Shown piece after piece: positions 21,626 to 34,738 of a stretch of 64,000 nucleotides of DNA. Numbering within the stretch: position 1 is the first letter of the stretch; each line of letters opens with the position of its first letter. This DNA is from Mesostigma viride. Lineage: Eukaryota > Streptophyta > Mesostigmatophyceae > Mesostigmatales > Mesostigmataceae. Location: the NCBI GenBank assembly GCA_009746045.1, contig RPFO01002065.1, positions 1-64,000 on the forward strand. Reading direction: 5' to 3'. The notes below the pieces were generated by a model that was not told where the DNA came from, ran no database searches, and saw only the letters and a program-made list of their open reading frames with translations. A program made the translations under genes and the position numbers.

Positions 21626-22549
21626 GGCCTCAATCATGTTTCAGCATTGTGCAAATGAATTACAAGTGATATCAGCATATGTCAAAATTTAAGGGCTTTG
21701 GGGTGCCAACTCCCCTTAATGCAATTAAAAGGCTCGCCATCCGACCCAAGGTGATGCCCACAAACCAGCCACTTGAACTGAAACGAGTTATCTCTCATGT
21801 GGCACTGTCTCACCTATTTCCGACTAAAAGAAATTCCTATCAATGCTCGCGGAGGGGCGGGATGGCGGCACTTGGTGCGTGGGTGCAGGATGTAGGGACA
21901 ATCGTGGGACGGGGTAAGGGAAGGGACGAGGGACCGTCCGGGGGGGGGGGGGGGGGGGGGGGGGGCAGGTGTTCCAGCCCTATTCCTGACCCTATGGCGA
22001 ACGGGCGAAGACAGGCGGATGGAGCCCGCCCTACCCTCGTCCAACGTGGCACCATCCGGACCCATGCCTGCAGCTACAACACAACCAACAAGGCATGCGG
22101 CACAACGCAGGTAGCTGCCAATGCGGCGCTCCATCCCAGCGCGTGCCCAGGTGCACATCCTGCGAAACAATACTATACAGTAGATCTCGTGGACAGAGCA
22201 CACGCGTGCAAGGCCTGTGAGCCCGCCGTTGTGGCTTCCCTCCCCAGCGGGGACCATCCTGAGGGGACCCAGGGGCGACACCATATCTCACGGCCAACAT
22301 ACGCGGTAGCATGGAGCTGTACCAACATAAGGAGGTTTTGCGCGCTCCCTACCCGGGACGTGTTGGAAAGGAGTGCCTGCACCACCTTCACCAGGCGGCA
22401 CGTCTCCCACCCTATCCCCCGCCATCCTGACAGTAGCAATCGCGCTGCTACATGAGGCGGACGTGTCCGCTACCACCCCGACGTGGACCAGCCTGGTTGA
22501 ACAGGGCACTTCCAGGGACTCAAAACGCAGGACCTGGGGCATGCGTCCG
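21626..22549. other. Downstream flank of WDR26; pure G run
   Basis: No gene recognised. A near-pure run of about 27 G lies at 21940-21966. Open frames overlapping 22.5 kb are antisense to the WDR26 last exon. Confidence 0.5.
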
Positions 22550-25500
22550 CTATGATCCCAGCTCCGCGCTCCCATTCTCTCGCCCCTGCCCACCGTCACC
22601 GTCACTACTGCCACGCGCCACCGCGTGCGGGCCCAGTGTCAGCGGAACATGCCGTTCCGCCTCCCCATCCTCCCTCCTTGCCCCCGCGCTTGCACCGCTC
22701 CCCCCACCGACAGCCCCATTGGCACCGCCCCCACTGGCCCCATCCGCCGTACTGCCACCCGCGCCGTTGCTACCGCCCCCACTGGTTGTATTGCTGGCGC
22801 CCACCGTGCGTGCTGACACGAGCTCGTCCAGAACCGATTGGTTGCGAGCGTCCTCGGCCGCCTCCCGCTCCTTGCGCGCACTACTATTGGCTGCGAGGCC
22901 CCACAGCCGCACGGTGTGGTCATCCGACGCGGACGCAAACTGGTAGGGGTTTTTCGGGTTCCAGCTGACCGCGTTGACGGTGCCCGAGTGACCGGGCAGC
23001 ACCTCGAGCAGCTCGCCATTGTTGCGGTGCCACAGGTACACCTGGCGAACGTGGCGCAAGTAGTCAAGCAAGGAGGCGGGCACCGTCCGAGCACGCGAGC
23101 ACACCAATAAGCATCCAGGGGTGCAGGTGGGCAAGCAGGCAAGCAAGCGAGTGGGCAGGAAGGGCAAGCGAGTGGCCAAGCAAGTAAACCAAGGCACGGA
23201 GATTATTTGGTGCATTTATGTGTCCACATGGGGAATGCCATCCCATGAAATTACCTGCGAGTCCTCACTCCCACTGACGATGAACGCCTGGTCGGTCCCC
23301 CCGAAGCAAGACCGGATCACATACCGCCCCTGCAAGGACAGCGAAAGACACGATGACGCAAAAGCGGCAGCATAACAGAGACAAGGCGCGCTCAGGCACA
23401 TGAAGGACATGGGGGAAATGCGACGCACGAGGGAAGTAAGCCACCGCCTCGTGGGGGGCACTACGGGAACAAGGGTGCACATGCAGGGAGTGTTCTCACA
23501 TATACCAGGGTGCACGCCAGGCACACACATATAGCCTTGCATTACGAAATCTTGTGCTAATTATCTAACTGCCATTACACCCTGTGCTGTGCTTGCCCGG
23601 CGCGGGCACCGGCCATGCCACCAGACAAACCCTACAACACATTAAACAAACTACGCAGTGCACAAGCAAGTCGACCAAGGAGTCTCCTGCCCAACGACGC
23701 AATGCGCGCCGTATATGTGCTACCAGCCCCTGCCCTGGTCCACCGGCTTCTCCTGCGCCGCTGAGCCCACCCATGGGCCCCACGCGCCTGCTTCGGCCTT
23801 TCTTTAAAGAAAGCGACTGTTTCTTCCCTGCTAAACCAATGGCTTCCACCCCACTGCTGCTGCCCCGCCCACCCACTGCCCTGCTGCACCCCACCCACAT
23901 GCGCCTATCGCACCGGCTTCTCCCCAGCAACCCACTCACTTGTAGCCCACCTGCTTCTGCCCCTCTCATCACTTGAGCCCACTCACCTGCTTCTGCCCCG
24001 TGTAGGTGAACGCAGGCTCCGACGGCAGCCGGCTCTCACACAGGTCCCACAGGTGGATCTCCTGGCTGGACAGGTTGACCAGGAGGTAGCGCGAGCACGA
24101 GGAGAGGCAGAGGGATGTGATCGACTCCACCTCGTTGATGCTCTCCTCCGTCTTGTCGTGGAAGCGGTACACCCGGATGCGCTTCTCGCTGGTAATAGAG
24201 ACCATGTGGCGGCCGTCCTCCGAGATGGCTAGGTCGTTGACGCGTGAGCCTGAAGGGGGGAAGGGGGGGGGGGGGCGGGAATAGTTAGTTGACTGGTAAG
24301 CATGCGCCCATTGAAGGGCGCCCATTTGGGGGGAGGGAAAGGGGGGAAGAAAATACAATATTCGTTAGTTAAATGGAAACCATGCACCCATGGAGAATGC
24401 ACCCATTGAGATGCATGAAGTCCAAAAACACATGATCATCTACTTCTTGCCGATTCCTGATCGACCGAGTCACAAGGCAACCACTTCAAACGTTGAATTC
24501 CCTGTTTTACTGTTTAAAGTCCTACCTTTCCTGCTCCAGATCCTCGCCCTATCCGCTTCGACTTAGAAGTGCGTTGCCTTCGCTAGCTATACCTTGCCAG
24601 TCTACCTAAGGACATATGCCTTACCCCATTTGCCCTACCTTTCCACTGCTCCAGCTCCTTGCCCTCGATGTCCCACAGGAACATCGACTTGTCAAACCCG
24701 CCCGACACGAAATGCTTGCCGTCCGGGAACCACGCGCACGCGGTCACACTATCCGTGTGCTTGGTGTACGTCTGCAAGCACACCCCCGTGGTCGTGTCCC
24801 ACAGCTTGACCAGCATGTCGTTGCCACAGGTGAGCAGCTTGGAGTCGTCCGGCGACCACGATATGAAGGACAGCGGTTTCTTGTGGCCCCGCAGGTGGTG
24901 CCGCACGCGGTTGCCGACCTCGCCGACAATTTCCCAGATGATCACCGTCGTGTCCTTGGACGCGCTGGCCAAGTAGCGCCCGTTGTGTGAGAACTGGAGG
25001 TGCCAGACCTCGTCCGTGTGGGCCTCTAGCACCTGGCAAGGGGGGCAAGGGGGGCAAGGGGGCAAGGGGGGCAAGGGGGCAAGGGGCAAGGGGGGGGAGG
25101 GGAGGGGGAGGGGGGGAAGGAGGGCGAAGGGGGGAAGGGGAGGAAAGGCTGGGGGAGGGGGGGGGGAGGGCGGAGGGGGCGGAGGGGGGCAACAGGGGCA
25201 AGGGGGGCAAGGGGGGGGCAAGGGGGGCAAGGGGGGGCAAGGGGGGCAAGGGGGGCAAGGGGGGGCAAGGGGGGGCAAGGGGGGGCAAGGGGGGGCAAGG
25301 GGGGCAAGGGGGAAAGGGGGAGGGAGGGGGGGAGGGGAGAATCAAAGGGGAGTCACGCGAGGCAGAAATTGCAGGCAGGAGGAAAAAGCAAGAAACAAAC
25401 TTTGTTCAAGGTGCCAATAAACACCCAAACGGTGATGACAACAACTGTTACGGTTTAAACCCCCCAAAGCTCAGTAAAGTGCAAACAAAAATCGGCATGC

Positions 25501-27853
25501 ATGCTCGTAGTGCGTTGCTGTACAGGTCTGGCAGCTGCTCTCATCTCAGGGTCGCATACAAACGCAACCAGGTCAATCGGAGACCCCTGAAAAGGCTACC
25601 GGTTCCATTCTGAGACCGGACATGCCCCTCTCCATCAAACCCCGCTGTTCATAGAATACACGCCAGCCGTCAACTTCCCCGTATTCAACTCAACCAGACC
25701 ACAAACGCTCCTGACAGCCCCCCGGTGTCCCCACTCACCCCACCACATGTTGTTCCACTCCCTCGCCCATGCCACAGGCCCACTCACACACAATACAGGC
25801 CCAGTGCTCCTCCCACCTGCATGGTTTCCCTCGTGACGGCTCACCTGCGTGGTTTGCGTCGGTATGACGTCCCGCCCGCACGAATGGTTGTGGAAGAGCG
25901 AGAAGGTGCGGTCGGGCGTGTTGTGGTATGTACATGCGTGCCTCTGCACCGCCAGCGCTTGCTCCAAGAGCGCCTCCAGCCGGCGCTCTGGGATGAGGAA
26001 CCAGGAGGGGAGCAGGTCCTGCAGGGACAAGAGCAGCTTGTACCTGCAAGGGGGGGGGGGGGAGAAAAACAAAAGAGACCGGGGCGGGGGCCGGGGGGAG
26101 AGGGGGAAAAGCACCAGGGGGGGGGGGGAGGAGGGGGGGGGGGACGGGACAGTTCGGCAGACAGACCAAGAAGTGAGCAATGGAGGAGAAAAGGCAGGGC
26201 TCAACCCACAAGGAATAGAAAAAGGGGGGTTGTAAATAGGGGCTGGGATAATACTACGGTGGCAACAAATTCACCCACCCACCCACCCACCCACATATAT
26301 ACATACGCACTCCACTCACGCATCCGTATAGTCTGCAGCAGGCAAGCTAGCAGCAGGGAAGCACTGCTGAGCATAAAGAAGCTGGCATCAGAATATAGAA
26401 ACCCATGCTCACACAACACCGAGTCATTGCATCCTTCAAACTCTCATGCCCCCCCAATCCACCGATGACCCAGACCCCATCGCAACAAAGCCATGTGCAT
26501 GAGTTCAACGGCTTCACAAGGCAGACCCAACGTTGTTGCAACACAGTTGTTAGCCACCACCCACCGTCACGTTGCTACACCCCACTGACCTACCTCTCAC
26601 CTCGAATCAAAGGCACGGCATTTTCAGACATGCTCACCTAGCAGCAAGGTTTCCTACCTTTCATCAACCTCCCAGCTAATTCAGAAAAACAGGTTGCCTA
26701 CCTGTACAGATTGGCTATCTATACAGATAGGCTATCTATACAGATTGCCTATCTCCGTTGCCTTGCCTACCTCAAATCAACCGCCCATTATACCACAGAG
26801 TGGTTACTCCATCTGCTTGGCATGTGTCGCCTAACTACCTGCCTCGTCTATCACCCCCAGTCCCCCGCGCCCCCTCCCTCCTCCCCTCCAGTCCCCCCCC
26901 CCCCCCCTGTCCCCTCCCTCCCCTCCAGTCCCCCACCCCACACACCATCCCCTCCCTCACCTCCAGTCCCCCCCCCACACACCATCCCCTCCCCTCCGAT
27001 CCCCCCCCACACACACCATCCCCTCCCTCACCTCGAGTCCCCCGCCGCGCCGCTCCACTCGGCGCGCGCGAGCAGGTCCTGCTTCCCGGAGCACATGATG
27101 AGCGAGGCCAGCTGGTGCAGCCGCGCCGTGTCCACCTTGAGGGGGGCCATCTCGCTGCGCAGGCACTTGAGCGCGCCTGGGGGAGGGAGGGCGGCCAAGC
27201 GGGAGAAGAGGAAGGTAGAGGGGAGAGGGGAGGGGGGGGGGAAGCGGGATTTCGTTCAACCCAAACTTTTTCTGATGAGTTAGAGGATCAACCAACGAAA
27301 GACCGACGAAGAAAGGGCGGGAAAAAAACAGCCTGCTCAACGCAGCAGACTGCAGCAAACTGCCTCGGTTATCTGCTGGAAAAGAGAGCCTCTCAAATGG
27401 GGATCGAACTAGGATGCATGACCAGACCTACCTCTCCCAAACACCAATGCACGTGGCACGACCCCCCCATCGCTCATGTAACATAGCGGGCCAGTTTGAA
27501 ACCGGGCCGTACTTCCCAGTTTCCCCCCAACTCATAAGTGCGGGTAGCTAGGCACTGATGAATACGCCTGCCCGCCGCTGATGACTCCCACAGGTACAAT
27601 GCTTGAAAGCACCTGTACATCTTGGCGAGCTCCCTGATGAGGCACTGTTTAACGACTTTCTGTTTTAACGATTTTAACTCCGCATGAACCCCAGCCCCCA
27701 GCCCCCACCCCCCACCTCCACCCCCGACCCATGACATAGCTGGCCACTCTGCGCCCTCAAAAGCATAAGACTGGTCACCTTTCCCCCCCCCCTCTCCAAA
27801 AAAAAGGTTGCCAGTCAAGAAACGATACCACCCACCCACCCACCCACCCCGCG

Positions 27854-27936
<83 letters not shown>

Positions 27937-28384
27937 ACTACCCACCAGTGACGTCGCCTGTTTCAAACATCTCCAGAAACTTCTGCTGCAACACCAGGAA
28001 GCGTGCGCGCCGCAGCTTGTCCTTGTCCCTCAGCTGCAGCCGGGCCAGCAGCGACGTGACCAGCTCCCAATCCCCGTCCAGCACGCCATTCCGAAACAGC
28101 GTGCTTGCCTGCGACTGGAGGGGAATCCCGCTTTCCTTTTCGAGCAGTGCCGCCGATGACGAATACCCGAGCGAATAGAGCGACTGCTGGATCAGCCGCA
28201 CCAGCTCGGGCCGCGATATCTGGCCCTTGTTGCCCACGAAATCCGAGCGGGTGTCCGCGGCCGCATATTGAGGGTACCGGTGCGCCAGCGGCGCGTGAGC
28301 TGGCTGGCCCTTGCCGTCCCTGGCCTCGTCACCCGCACCGTTGGGCAGCGCGTGCGTGCTGGCCGCAGCAGTGGAGCCCCGATC
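22550..28384 (-). CDS. WDR26: WDR26/GID7 homologue: LisH-CTLH-WD40 protein
   Basis: Subunit type of the GID/CTLH E3 ubiquitin ligase. Coding exons, minus strand: 28384-27946, 27176-27032, 26043-25845, 25032-24639, 24249-23987, 23329-23255, 23041-22550 (2,007 bp, 668 aa). All joins keep frame and use GT-AG. LisH lies at about residues 45-75 ([19 protein letters not shown]) and is followed by CTLH ([17 protein letters not shown]; exon 2 [19 protein letters not shown]). Exon 3 has [22 protein letters not shown] repeats follow: [81 protein letters not shown], then [13 protein letters not shown] and [13 protein letters not shown]. Motif order and spacing match animal and plant WDR26. The C-terminal ~120 residues are a Gly/Ser/Ala-rich tail. 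The first exon is unresolved: exon 28384 opens at an acceptor (CCCCGCAG). A candidate ATG exon at 28891-28847 ends in phase 0 at GAG|GTAGTG. Confidence 0.92.
25036..25345. repeat. GGGGCAAG-type G-rich repeat inside a WDR26 intron
   Basis: Irregular tandem GGGGGGCAAG units begin within 5 bp of the intron's acceptor. On the gene's coding strand the tract is C-rich and directly precedes exon 4, so it doubles as the pyrimidine tract. Confidence 0.9.
27836..27930. repeat. CCCA then AC-dinucleotide microsatellite in WDR26 intron
   Basis: A short CCCA block (27831-27848) and CGCGCG, then about 34 AC units to 27930, ending 16 bp from the donor of the first recognised WDR26 coding exon. Confidence 0.95.
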
Positions 28385-28411
28385 CTGCGGGGTGGCGACA
28401 GGTAGCGCGAT

Positions 28412-28523
28412 GTGGGTGGGTGGGTGGGTGGGTGGGTGGGTGGGTGGGTGGGTGGGTGGGTGGGTGGGTGGGTGGGTGGGTGGGTGGGTGGGTGGGTGGG
28501 TGGGTGGGTGGGTGGGTGGGTGG
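28412..28523. repeat. GGGT tetranucleotide array in WDR26 intron
   Basis: About 28 perfect GGGT copies just upstream (in gene sense) of the acceptor of the exon starting at 28384. On the coding strand it reads ACCC. It separates the recognised exons from the unresolved first exon. Confidence 0.95.
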
Positions 28524-28891
28524 CAACATGGGGAGAGGGCAAAGTTGAGCATGGGGCAGAGATCAGAAAAAAACAAAAGGCAGGGCAAAGATCAGAAAAA
28601 CAATGGAGGTAAGACAAAGGTCGAGGCAGGAAAAGAGGAGTGCTTTGAAGAGAGCAGACAGGAACACAGAGCGGAGGCAAGAAAGGGTAGGCATGAAGGA
28701 AAGAGAGGAGACAGGGGTGGGGGAGCTGGAGGAGCGAAGATGCCATTTGCAGGACACGGGTTGCAGGCACCCTGGATACCAAATGGGACGTGGGAAACGG
28801 GGCCAGATGATGGGAACCTCTTGCCTGGTGACATAATCACCACTACCTCGCCACGTATGCTACCGGTACCACTACCGCAACCCCCACCCAA

Positions 28892-31800
28892 CCATTTCCA
28901 CTACTGGTGTACCTATCTTTCAAATCATTTAGCCCTTTGGTTCATGTTGCCGAGGTTCATTCTACGTGGTTGTTTGTGTTGCCTTTGGAGGGCGTCGGCA
29001 TGTAATAAAGTCAGGCAGTGATGTAAGGCAGTGACGTTCTGGGCATGGATGTGCGGCGCACAGAACGTAGTAGATCCTAGTTCAGTTCAGTTCAACCGGT
29101 TTCACCAACAGTTTAGCAAGTAGAGCCTAGAAAATTGTGGCGCAGACTAGTGCAACATAGTAAAAACGAGGACATGGTCAAGCAATCCCGGACAACAACA
29201 CTACGCTACCATTACACTGGTTTATTTTATCATTGTAAAAAGATTTTTTAATTAAAAAAAAAAACAAAATTTTAAAAAATAATAAACTGGCCATTGTGGA
29301 GCACTACTACGCCACTAGAAAGGCCACTACTACAGTTGTATAGCTACCAATACAACAAGTACCACAAGTGATACTAAAGCCACTACTACAATTATATAAC
29401 TACCAATACAACAAGTACCACAAGTGATACTAAAGCCACTACTACAATTATATAACTACCAATACAACAAGTACCACAAGTGATACTAAAACTACAACTG
29501 TAAAAACTGCCAGTGATATAATGATCAAGAATTATATCACCGCATGTAAGTACAACCACTAAAAGGCATTTAAAGAAATGACCAACTATTACAACTACCA
29601 GTACTACTACAAGTGACACTACTACAAAAGTAATACAACTCATGCAACAACCGAACGTAGTACTGACAGCACAACTACTACTCTAGGGTACTGCTTACCA
29701 GTCCTACTTGGTACTGTTTACTAGTCCTACCACCATCAAGGACATAATCAGCTGCAGTGACGACCCTTACCACTGGAAAATAAGCAACACTGCCACACGT
29801 CATTACCCCTCCGATATCAACTTTCCGTCTGAGATGCAACGCGCAAGCACAGACAAGGCAACCTCCGCCCCCATAGCAAACGCAACATCCTCTTCAAAAA
29901 CCTCCAAAATGACTGCTTTGAAGTTATTTTCAACCCCCACTGCCCCTCAATGGCAGTGCAACCAAATCGGCCGCATTGAAGTAGTGCAGGGGGGGAGGCC
30001 TATCAAAACGCTGAGCCGAATACTTGATAAGGGGCTTGCCAACCTGGGCACATCATAGTGAAGGTGACATCACGCTCCACCTACCCGGCCGACGAAGCAT
30101 CAAACGCTCACATTTTGGTTCCCAACTCATGTCAAACATATACCCATACATCTAGCATAATATCTCCACAACACCTATCCATGGTCCTCTAGTGTTATAC
30201 CTGACCCTGAAACGGCCTACCATCAATATCGAGACTGATAACGCTAACCAAAGTATCGTAAAATGCTAAAAAATAAAGTACTAGCCGGCCAGTAAAATAA
30301 GAAAGATAACGGGAAAGAATAGCCTGCATAGGCACACCTGCGGCATGTCCCTTTACCCCTTCAGAACACCCACCACTACGAACAGGAAGAACAAGCACAT
30401 CTTTTAATAGACAGCATAGCATCACATAATAAACAGCATAACAAGACGTGCTCAGGAAAACATGGCCAAACCCTAGCCTATGCTGCCCGACTCAGATAGG
30501 GTCAGGCAGTACTGTGGAGTTAAACAACGGCGTCTTTGGCACGCGGTTTTATGGAAATGCGATTGTGACAGCACAAGTGCATTACCAAGGAAGCTTGACT
30601 CCGACTTTGAGTGCATCTAGTGGTGCCAGAGGACAATTTGTTTTCTTTTTTATTGTTTTGGCACCATGCTGCCATAAGGGTGCTGCCAACCGTAAAGAGG
30701 GTGGAAGAATATACTATTCCTCTGGCAGGGGGGAAGTAATAATTGCAGTAGCCTGTGACTGCACGTGCAGTCCATCTGTGCAGCCAGCTACCCCTACTCT
30801 TGCTGGTGCCGAAAAAGCTCTATGATTAGCTCTACAAGCTTGTCATGGCCTGTGGTGCCTGTAACAAAATACCCTACAGTGTCATACAAGACACCAACAC
30901 CTGGGCCACACAATCATAGCCAACCATTGTTTTCTAATAATCAACGTCTCAATCCCCCCCCGCATTACAGCAAATTAGAACATGATGGTCATCAATTGCC
31001 CTATCAAAAAATGCCACTGCTGCTAGCACACCTGAGCAAATGTGGTCAAACCTGGGTGAGTATTGCCAAGTGAATATGACTGTGGGATTCGAATTAAGTG
31101 GGGAAAAATTACTAATTATTTACCAGAGAGCCAAAGCCCGTAAACAGGAAAATCCTATCACAGCCACTTGTCAAGGCCTGTGCCGCATGACATGCCAGTA
31201 GTTACAAACTGGACAACCAATTATACGCTTCGTGGGGTCTTCGTGCTTGGACTACCAGAGGTGAGCGACGAAATGACACCGTGCACTCAAATTAAGAAGC
31301 ATCATTGAAGCGAACTCAGCTACCCAAGCAGTGCCAAAGTACGCCAATGCCCTCGGCAACCCCCCGCACCGAATTCCGCGCCCTTCAACAATCAATAATA
31401 CTCTTTCGACATGTAGAGATAAAGCGTGAAAACAAACTACGACCAAGCCATTCTACGCCAATTGGAGTAGTTTCCACATTCAAATTCACAACCGGCGTAC
31501 CTGAGTGGGCGCCATAGCTGGAGGCAGGGCAAGTGTTTCTTCTACTGTGCCAGGTTCGGCTGTTTCAACTGATGCCGCTTCTGTTCTCCAATTGTCCGAG
31601 CAGCCCAGCTGATGCCAATCAACTAGGCGTGGTCGCTTTCGGGGCGGGGAGGCCACGTCTCCCACCATATGCAGCACAGGGGGGCGCCTTCACCGCATCT
31701 GCAACGCCTTTCCAGGTCGGTCTTCCCTCTTCGCCAAGCCCAGCAAGATGCAAGAAAAAACTACGCGTACTTACAGATGACCGCTCTGTAGCGGTACAAT

Positions 31801-33894
31801 CGAACACCATAGGCTGCTAAAACCCAGGCAGCAACCAGTGCCGGCAGTGCGACGCAATCCGGACCAATTCCCACGTGCGCTTCATCATTGCATAAGCTAC
31901 ATCTGTCCAAATTCAATCTAATGGTCTGACAACAAAATTGGTATCCTAATGCACTCTCCAATTTTTTTTTTTTTAGGAATTGGCGCGCTTGCCAATGAAC
32001 GCCGTCGGCACACACTCACGCGCACTTTCATCGCTGCATATTAAGCCGGAGCCGCAACCGTGGCCGCAATGGGGAATTTTGGCGCCGCTCTTGGCGCGGC
32101 GCACGTTGCACGTGGCTGCAAACTATGACTAAAGTAGCAGACACAGACTTGACCGGATGTGGTGAGTGGTCAGATTAGCGTTTCCCCGGTAGATTGTAGA
32201 TTCCGAGATTCCCGGATCGTTGCCACGATTTCCGGCATTTGCCGGGCTTGATTTTCCCATCCAAAAGCACAACACCGAGCGCGCGCCGCGGCTCTCCAGT
32301 GGCGTCTCGGAACTTGGAAGGCGGCTCCGATGCTTCGTTCATTTGTGCCACGAAGGCGAAGACGTGGTGCCTTCAAATCCTGGCGAAAGTACTTACGTGG
32401 CGGCTACGGGCCGATGGAAACGCCACGAAAGTCGACTGGGAAAGTCCCCTTTATTTTTTCCTTGGTTTCACATTCGGAGTCTTCACGTCTGATCAGTCAT
32501 CAATATCTTGAACTGAACTGTCAGATCAACTGAACCTTGTTTTATCCAAAGCTGATAGATTTACATTCCTATTCTAGTGAAGTTGAGGCCCGGAAGTTAC
32601 TGCTATGTTTGCCAGACAGGTGTTGTCTATTACAGATCAGTCCAGGATCAGTCGGGGATTCTTTGTTCGATACGTCAGATACGTTCAGAATGCGGTTTTC
32701 TTGATCCAAATCTGATTCGTTTGTCAGATTCCGTGTTGCCGTTTCGTGGACGGCACAGACGGGACAGTTGGGGCTTTTTTCGCGCCCACAAGTTCGCGCG
32801 GTATCCTACCCCGGAGGACCGTGAGGCTCGCGGTGTGTGGTGTGGTGCACGATCCTAACAGGCGATGGTGCCGTGAGTTCCGTGAAAGCTTGCCTAATTT
32901 GGCAAGCAAGTGGCCAAAAAACTATGCAGATGGTTTTTTAAAAAGTTCCAGTACGAGGTTTCATAGCTCAGTATGCACTGTTGCTTCATGATACACCCTC
33001 GCATGTGGGTTTAAGCAATTCTGGGCGCGATGAATAATTTAGGATGCATGCCTGCTAGCAAGCAGATGTCGCGGGTTGAATCGAAGAAGGAAGAGGCATT
33101 TAGCAATGGAAACAAAGAAAATAACCTTGTTGGGTCTGGTATGCAGCCATTTCTTGTAAGATATTGTGCAGGCCTGCGCGATCCGCGAAAAGCCTTTCAT
33201 GGATGACGGGCGTTCTTTGCTCGCCTGGGTGGGAAGGAATTCAGACCACGTTCGCTTGCCCCATGCGGCCGTGCCCCCTCCCAAACTGTGCTCGCTCTAC
33301 AAGTCCGTAACGGGAAACTGTTTGAGTCCTTCCCGGTATGTCCTCGTGAATTTGTTCGCCGCTTGTTTCAGTTGCGTCTCAAGATTTACCGCAGCTTTCA
33401 ATATTGGTTTGGCTTACGCTGCATACGTGATGCTACTTAATTTTTCCTAGAATGGGTCGGGAAAATATCGGACCTACACTTGCTTTATTGAAGGTGTAAC
33501 ATCGTAGACATTCTATATATTGCGTAGTCAAGAACCCTAACTGCCTGGCGGCATCGCCGTTGCACGGATCTGGCGAGCTCGTGAACGCCTCCAGGGTCTG
33601 CACCGTCGTTGAAAACAAGGTAGTCAGCTTGCACGCCATGCTGCACATAACTTACATGTTGCATTTATCTATATATGCATGTGTTTTATTCAGCCCTTGT
33701 AGCTCAACTCCTCCATTCAGGTGGTAGGCATCATCCATGTATTGTTAGCAAGGGAGCTAGCCATGGTTATGGGGCTGATTGCAAGCATTTTCTATTACAC
33801 ATCTGCTTTGTGTCTTGACGTTCATAGTCCTTGTTTGCTGGGCATTGTAGATAGGGTTCTGTGTTGAGGGTGTTCTTGTGTTGTGATGCTTGGG
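28892..33894. other. Intergenic upstream of WDR26; no gene recognised
   Basis: Moderately AT-rich. Contains a 56-bp tandem repeat (29318-29490), poly-A/T runs at about 29245-29285 and 31962-31976, and several short open frames (30448-30825, 32220-32492, 33166-33450) with no domain I recognise. No tRNA or 5S rRNA found by eye. Confidence 0.45.
29318..29490. repeat. 56-bp tandem repeat, three copies
   Basis: Unit begins CCACTACTACAATTATATAA and ends with AAGTGATACTAAAG; copies start at about 29322, 29378 and 29434. Surrounding sequence is rich in ACTACTAC motifs. Confidence 0.85.
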
Positions 33895-34020
33895 TTAATT
33901 AGTTAACTAACTAAATACGTGCTCCTGTTCGGGAGTCACGGAGCACCAGAGTGTGAATCACAGATCTGTGAGTGTGAACCACAGCCGGAAGGGGGCAGAG
34001 AGATGCTGGGGTTACTTGAC
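33895..34020 (-). repeat. LINE family A 3' end, degraded
   Basis: GTGCTCCTGTTCGGGAGTCACGGAGCAC region next to TTAATTAGTTAACTAA. Inverse orientation of the 3' end at 62370-62503; matching GGGGGCAGAGA sequence follows. Confidence 0.6.
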
Positions 34021-34194
34021 TGAGGTTTATACAGTAGACTTTTGAACAAGTAATAATGCCATTTGCGCATCTATGTTTAAAATATACGTGTGTTGACAGT
34101 GGCGGGATCTAGGTAAGGCAAGCATGTGTGAGCTACTTTATATCTCCTCCCCACCCATGACAGGTTCGCAATGTCTCGTGCGGATGCTTACATG

Positions 34195-34405
34195 ATGCCG
34201 GCCATAATGATCAAGCAACATGTTTCCAGACCCACCGTCTAGTGTTGTTACTAGGTCATCTAGCCTCTCTTACCGTTTGCAAGCCATAATTTCAATGAAC
34301 AAGGCTACACATTTCCATCTCCATTCATATCCATCTGGTTGTCTCCTTGATATCCATCATCCTGAACCACTCGAAAATGCGGATACGGATAATGGCAGGC
34401 TCGAG
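34195..34405 (-). repeat. Dispersed AGGAGACAACCAG repeat, diverged, inverse
   Basis: Inverse-orientation, diverged copy of 21346-21625 (shares GGTTCAGGATGATGGATATC and GGAAATGTGTAGCC on the minus strand). Abuts the LINE tail at 34406. Confidence 0.65.
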
Positions 34406-34738
34406 CTACGATTAAAAAAAATTAAATTAAATTATAACATGCCTCCGTTGGGAGATCATGTAGCACATATTCCTTGATGGTGGGGTGGGATGGAAGGAGC
34501 CGCGTAATCGAACTAACCTACTCTAATCTAGCTAGTCTAGAAAAATCCTAACTACCCTACTCATCAAAACGCCTCCTCCGCTTGGGGGGAGGTGGTTTGC
34601 CCACAGGGTCGGGCGTGTGAGCCTTGACAATCCGCTTCCACCGCGTCTTGTTCTGCATGGCAGTCCAAAGAAGGGAGAGAGAGTGGATGCGGTATTCAAA
34701 CTGGGCTGGGACCAGTAGGTCCTCCAGCAACATCGAGC
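34406..34738 (-). pseudogene. LINE ORF2 C-terminal fragment and 3' end
   Basis: Minus strand: FEYRIHSLSLLWTAMQNKTR-like tail, PPPPKRRRRFDE, stop, 3' UTR, TCTCCCAACGGAGG hairpin and repeated TTAAA/TTTAA tail at 34411-34436. A 5'-truncated insertion like those at 19693 and 20281. Confidence 0.7.

Noticed and set aside
22452-23142. Frames of 138-167 aa on both strands over 22.45-23.15 kb
   Set aside because: Shadows of the GC-rich last exon of the WDR26 homologue.
24583-25613. Pro/Leu/Cys-rich and Gly/Lys-rich frames around 25.0-25.4 kb
   Set aside because: They are extensions of the WDR26 exon into its G-rich intron, or antisense to it.
30440-30570. Possible 5S rRNA-like segment (GGAGTTAAAC)
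   Set aside because: Only a short resemblance; the rest of the 120-nt 5S structure and internal control region are not present.
33040-33090. tRNA-like GGGTTGAATC
   Set aside because: A T-loop-like string alone; no acceptor or anticodon stems could be folded around it.
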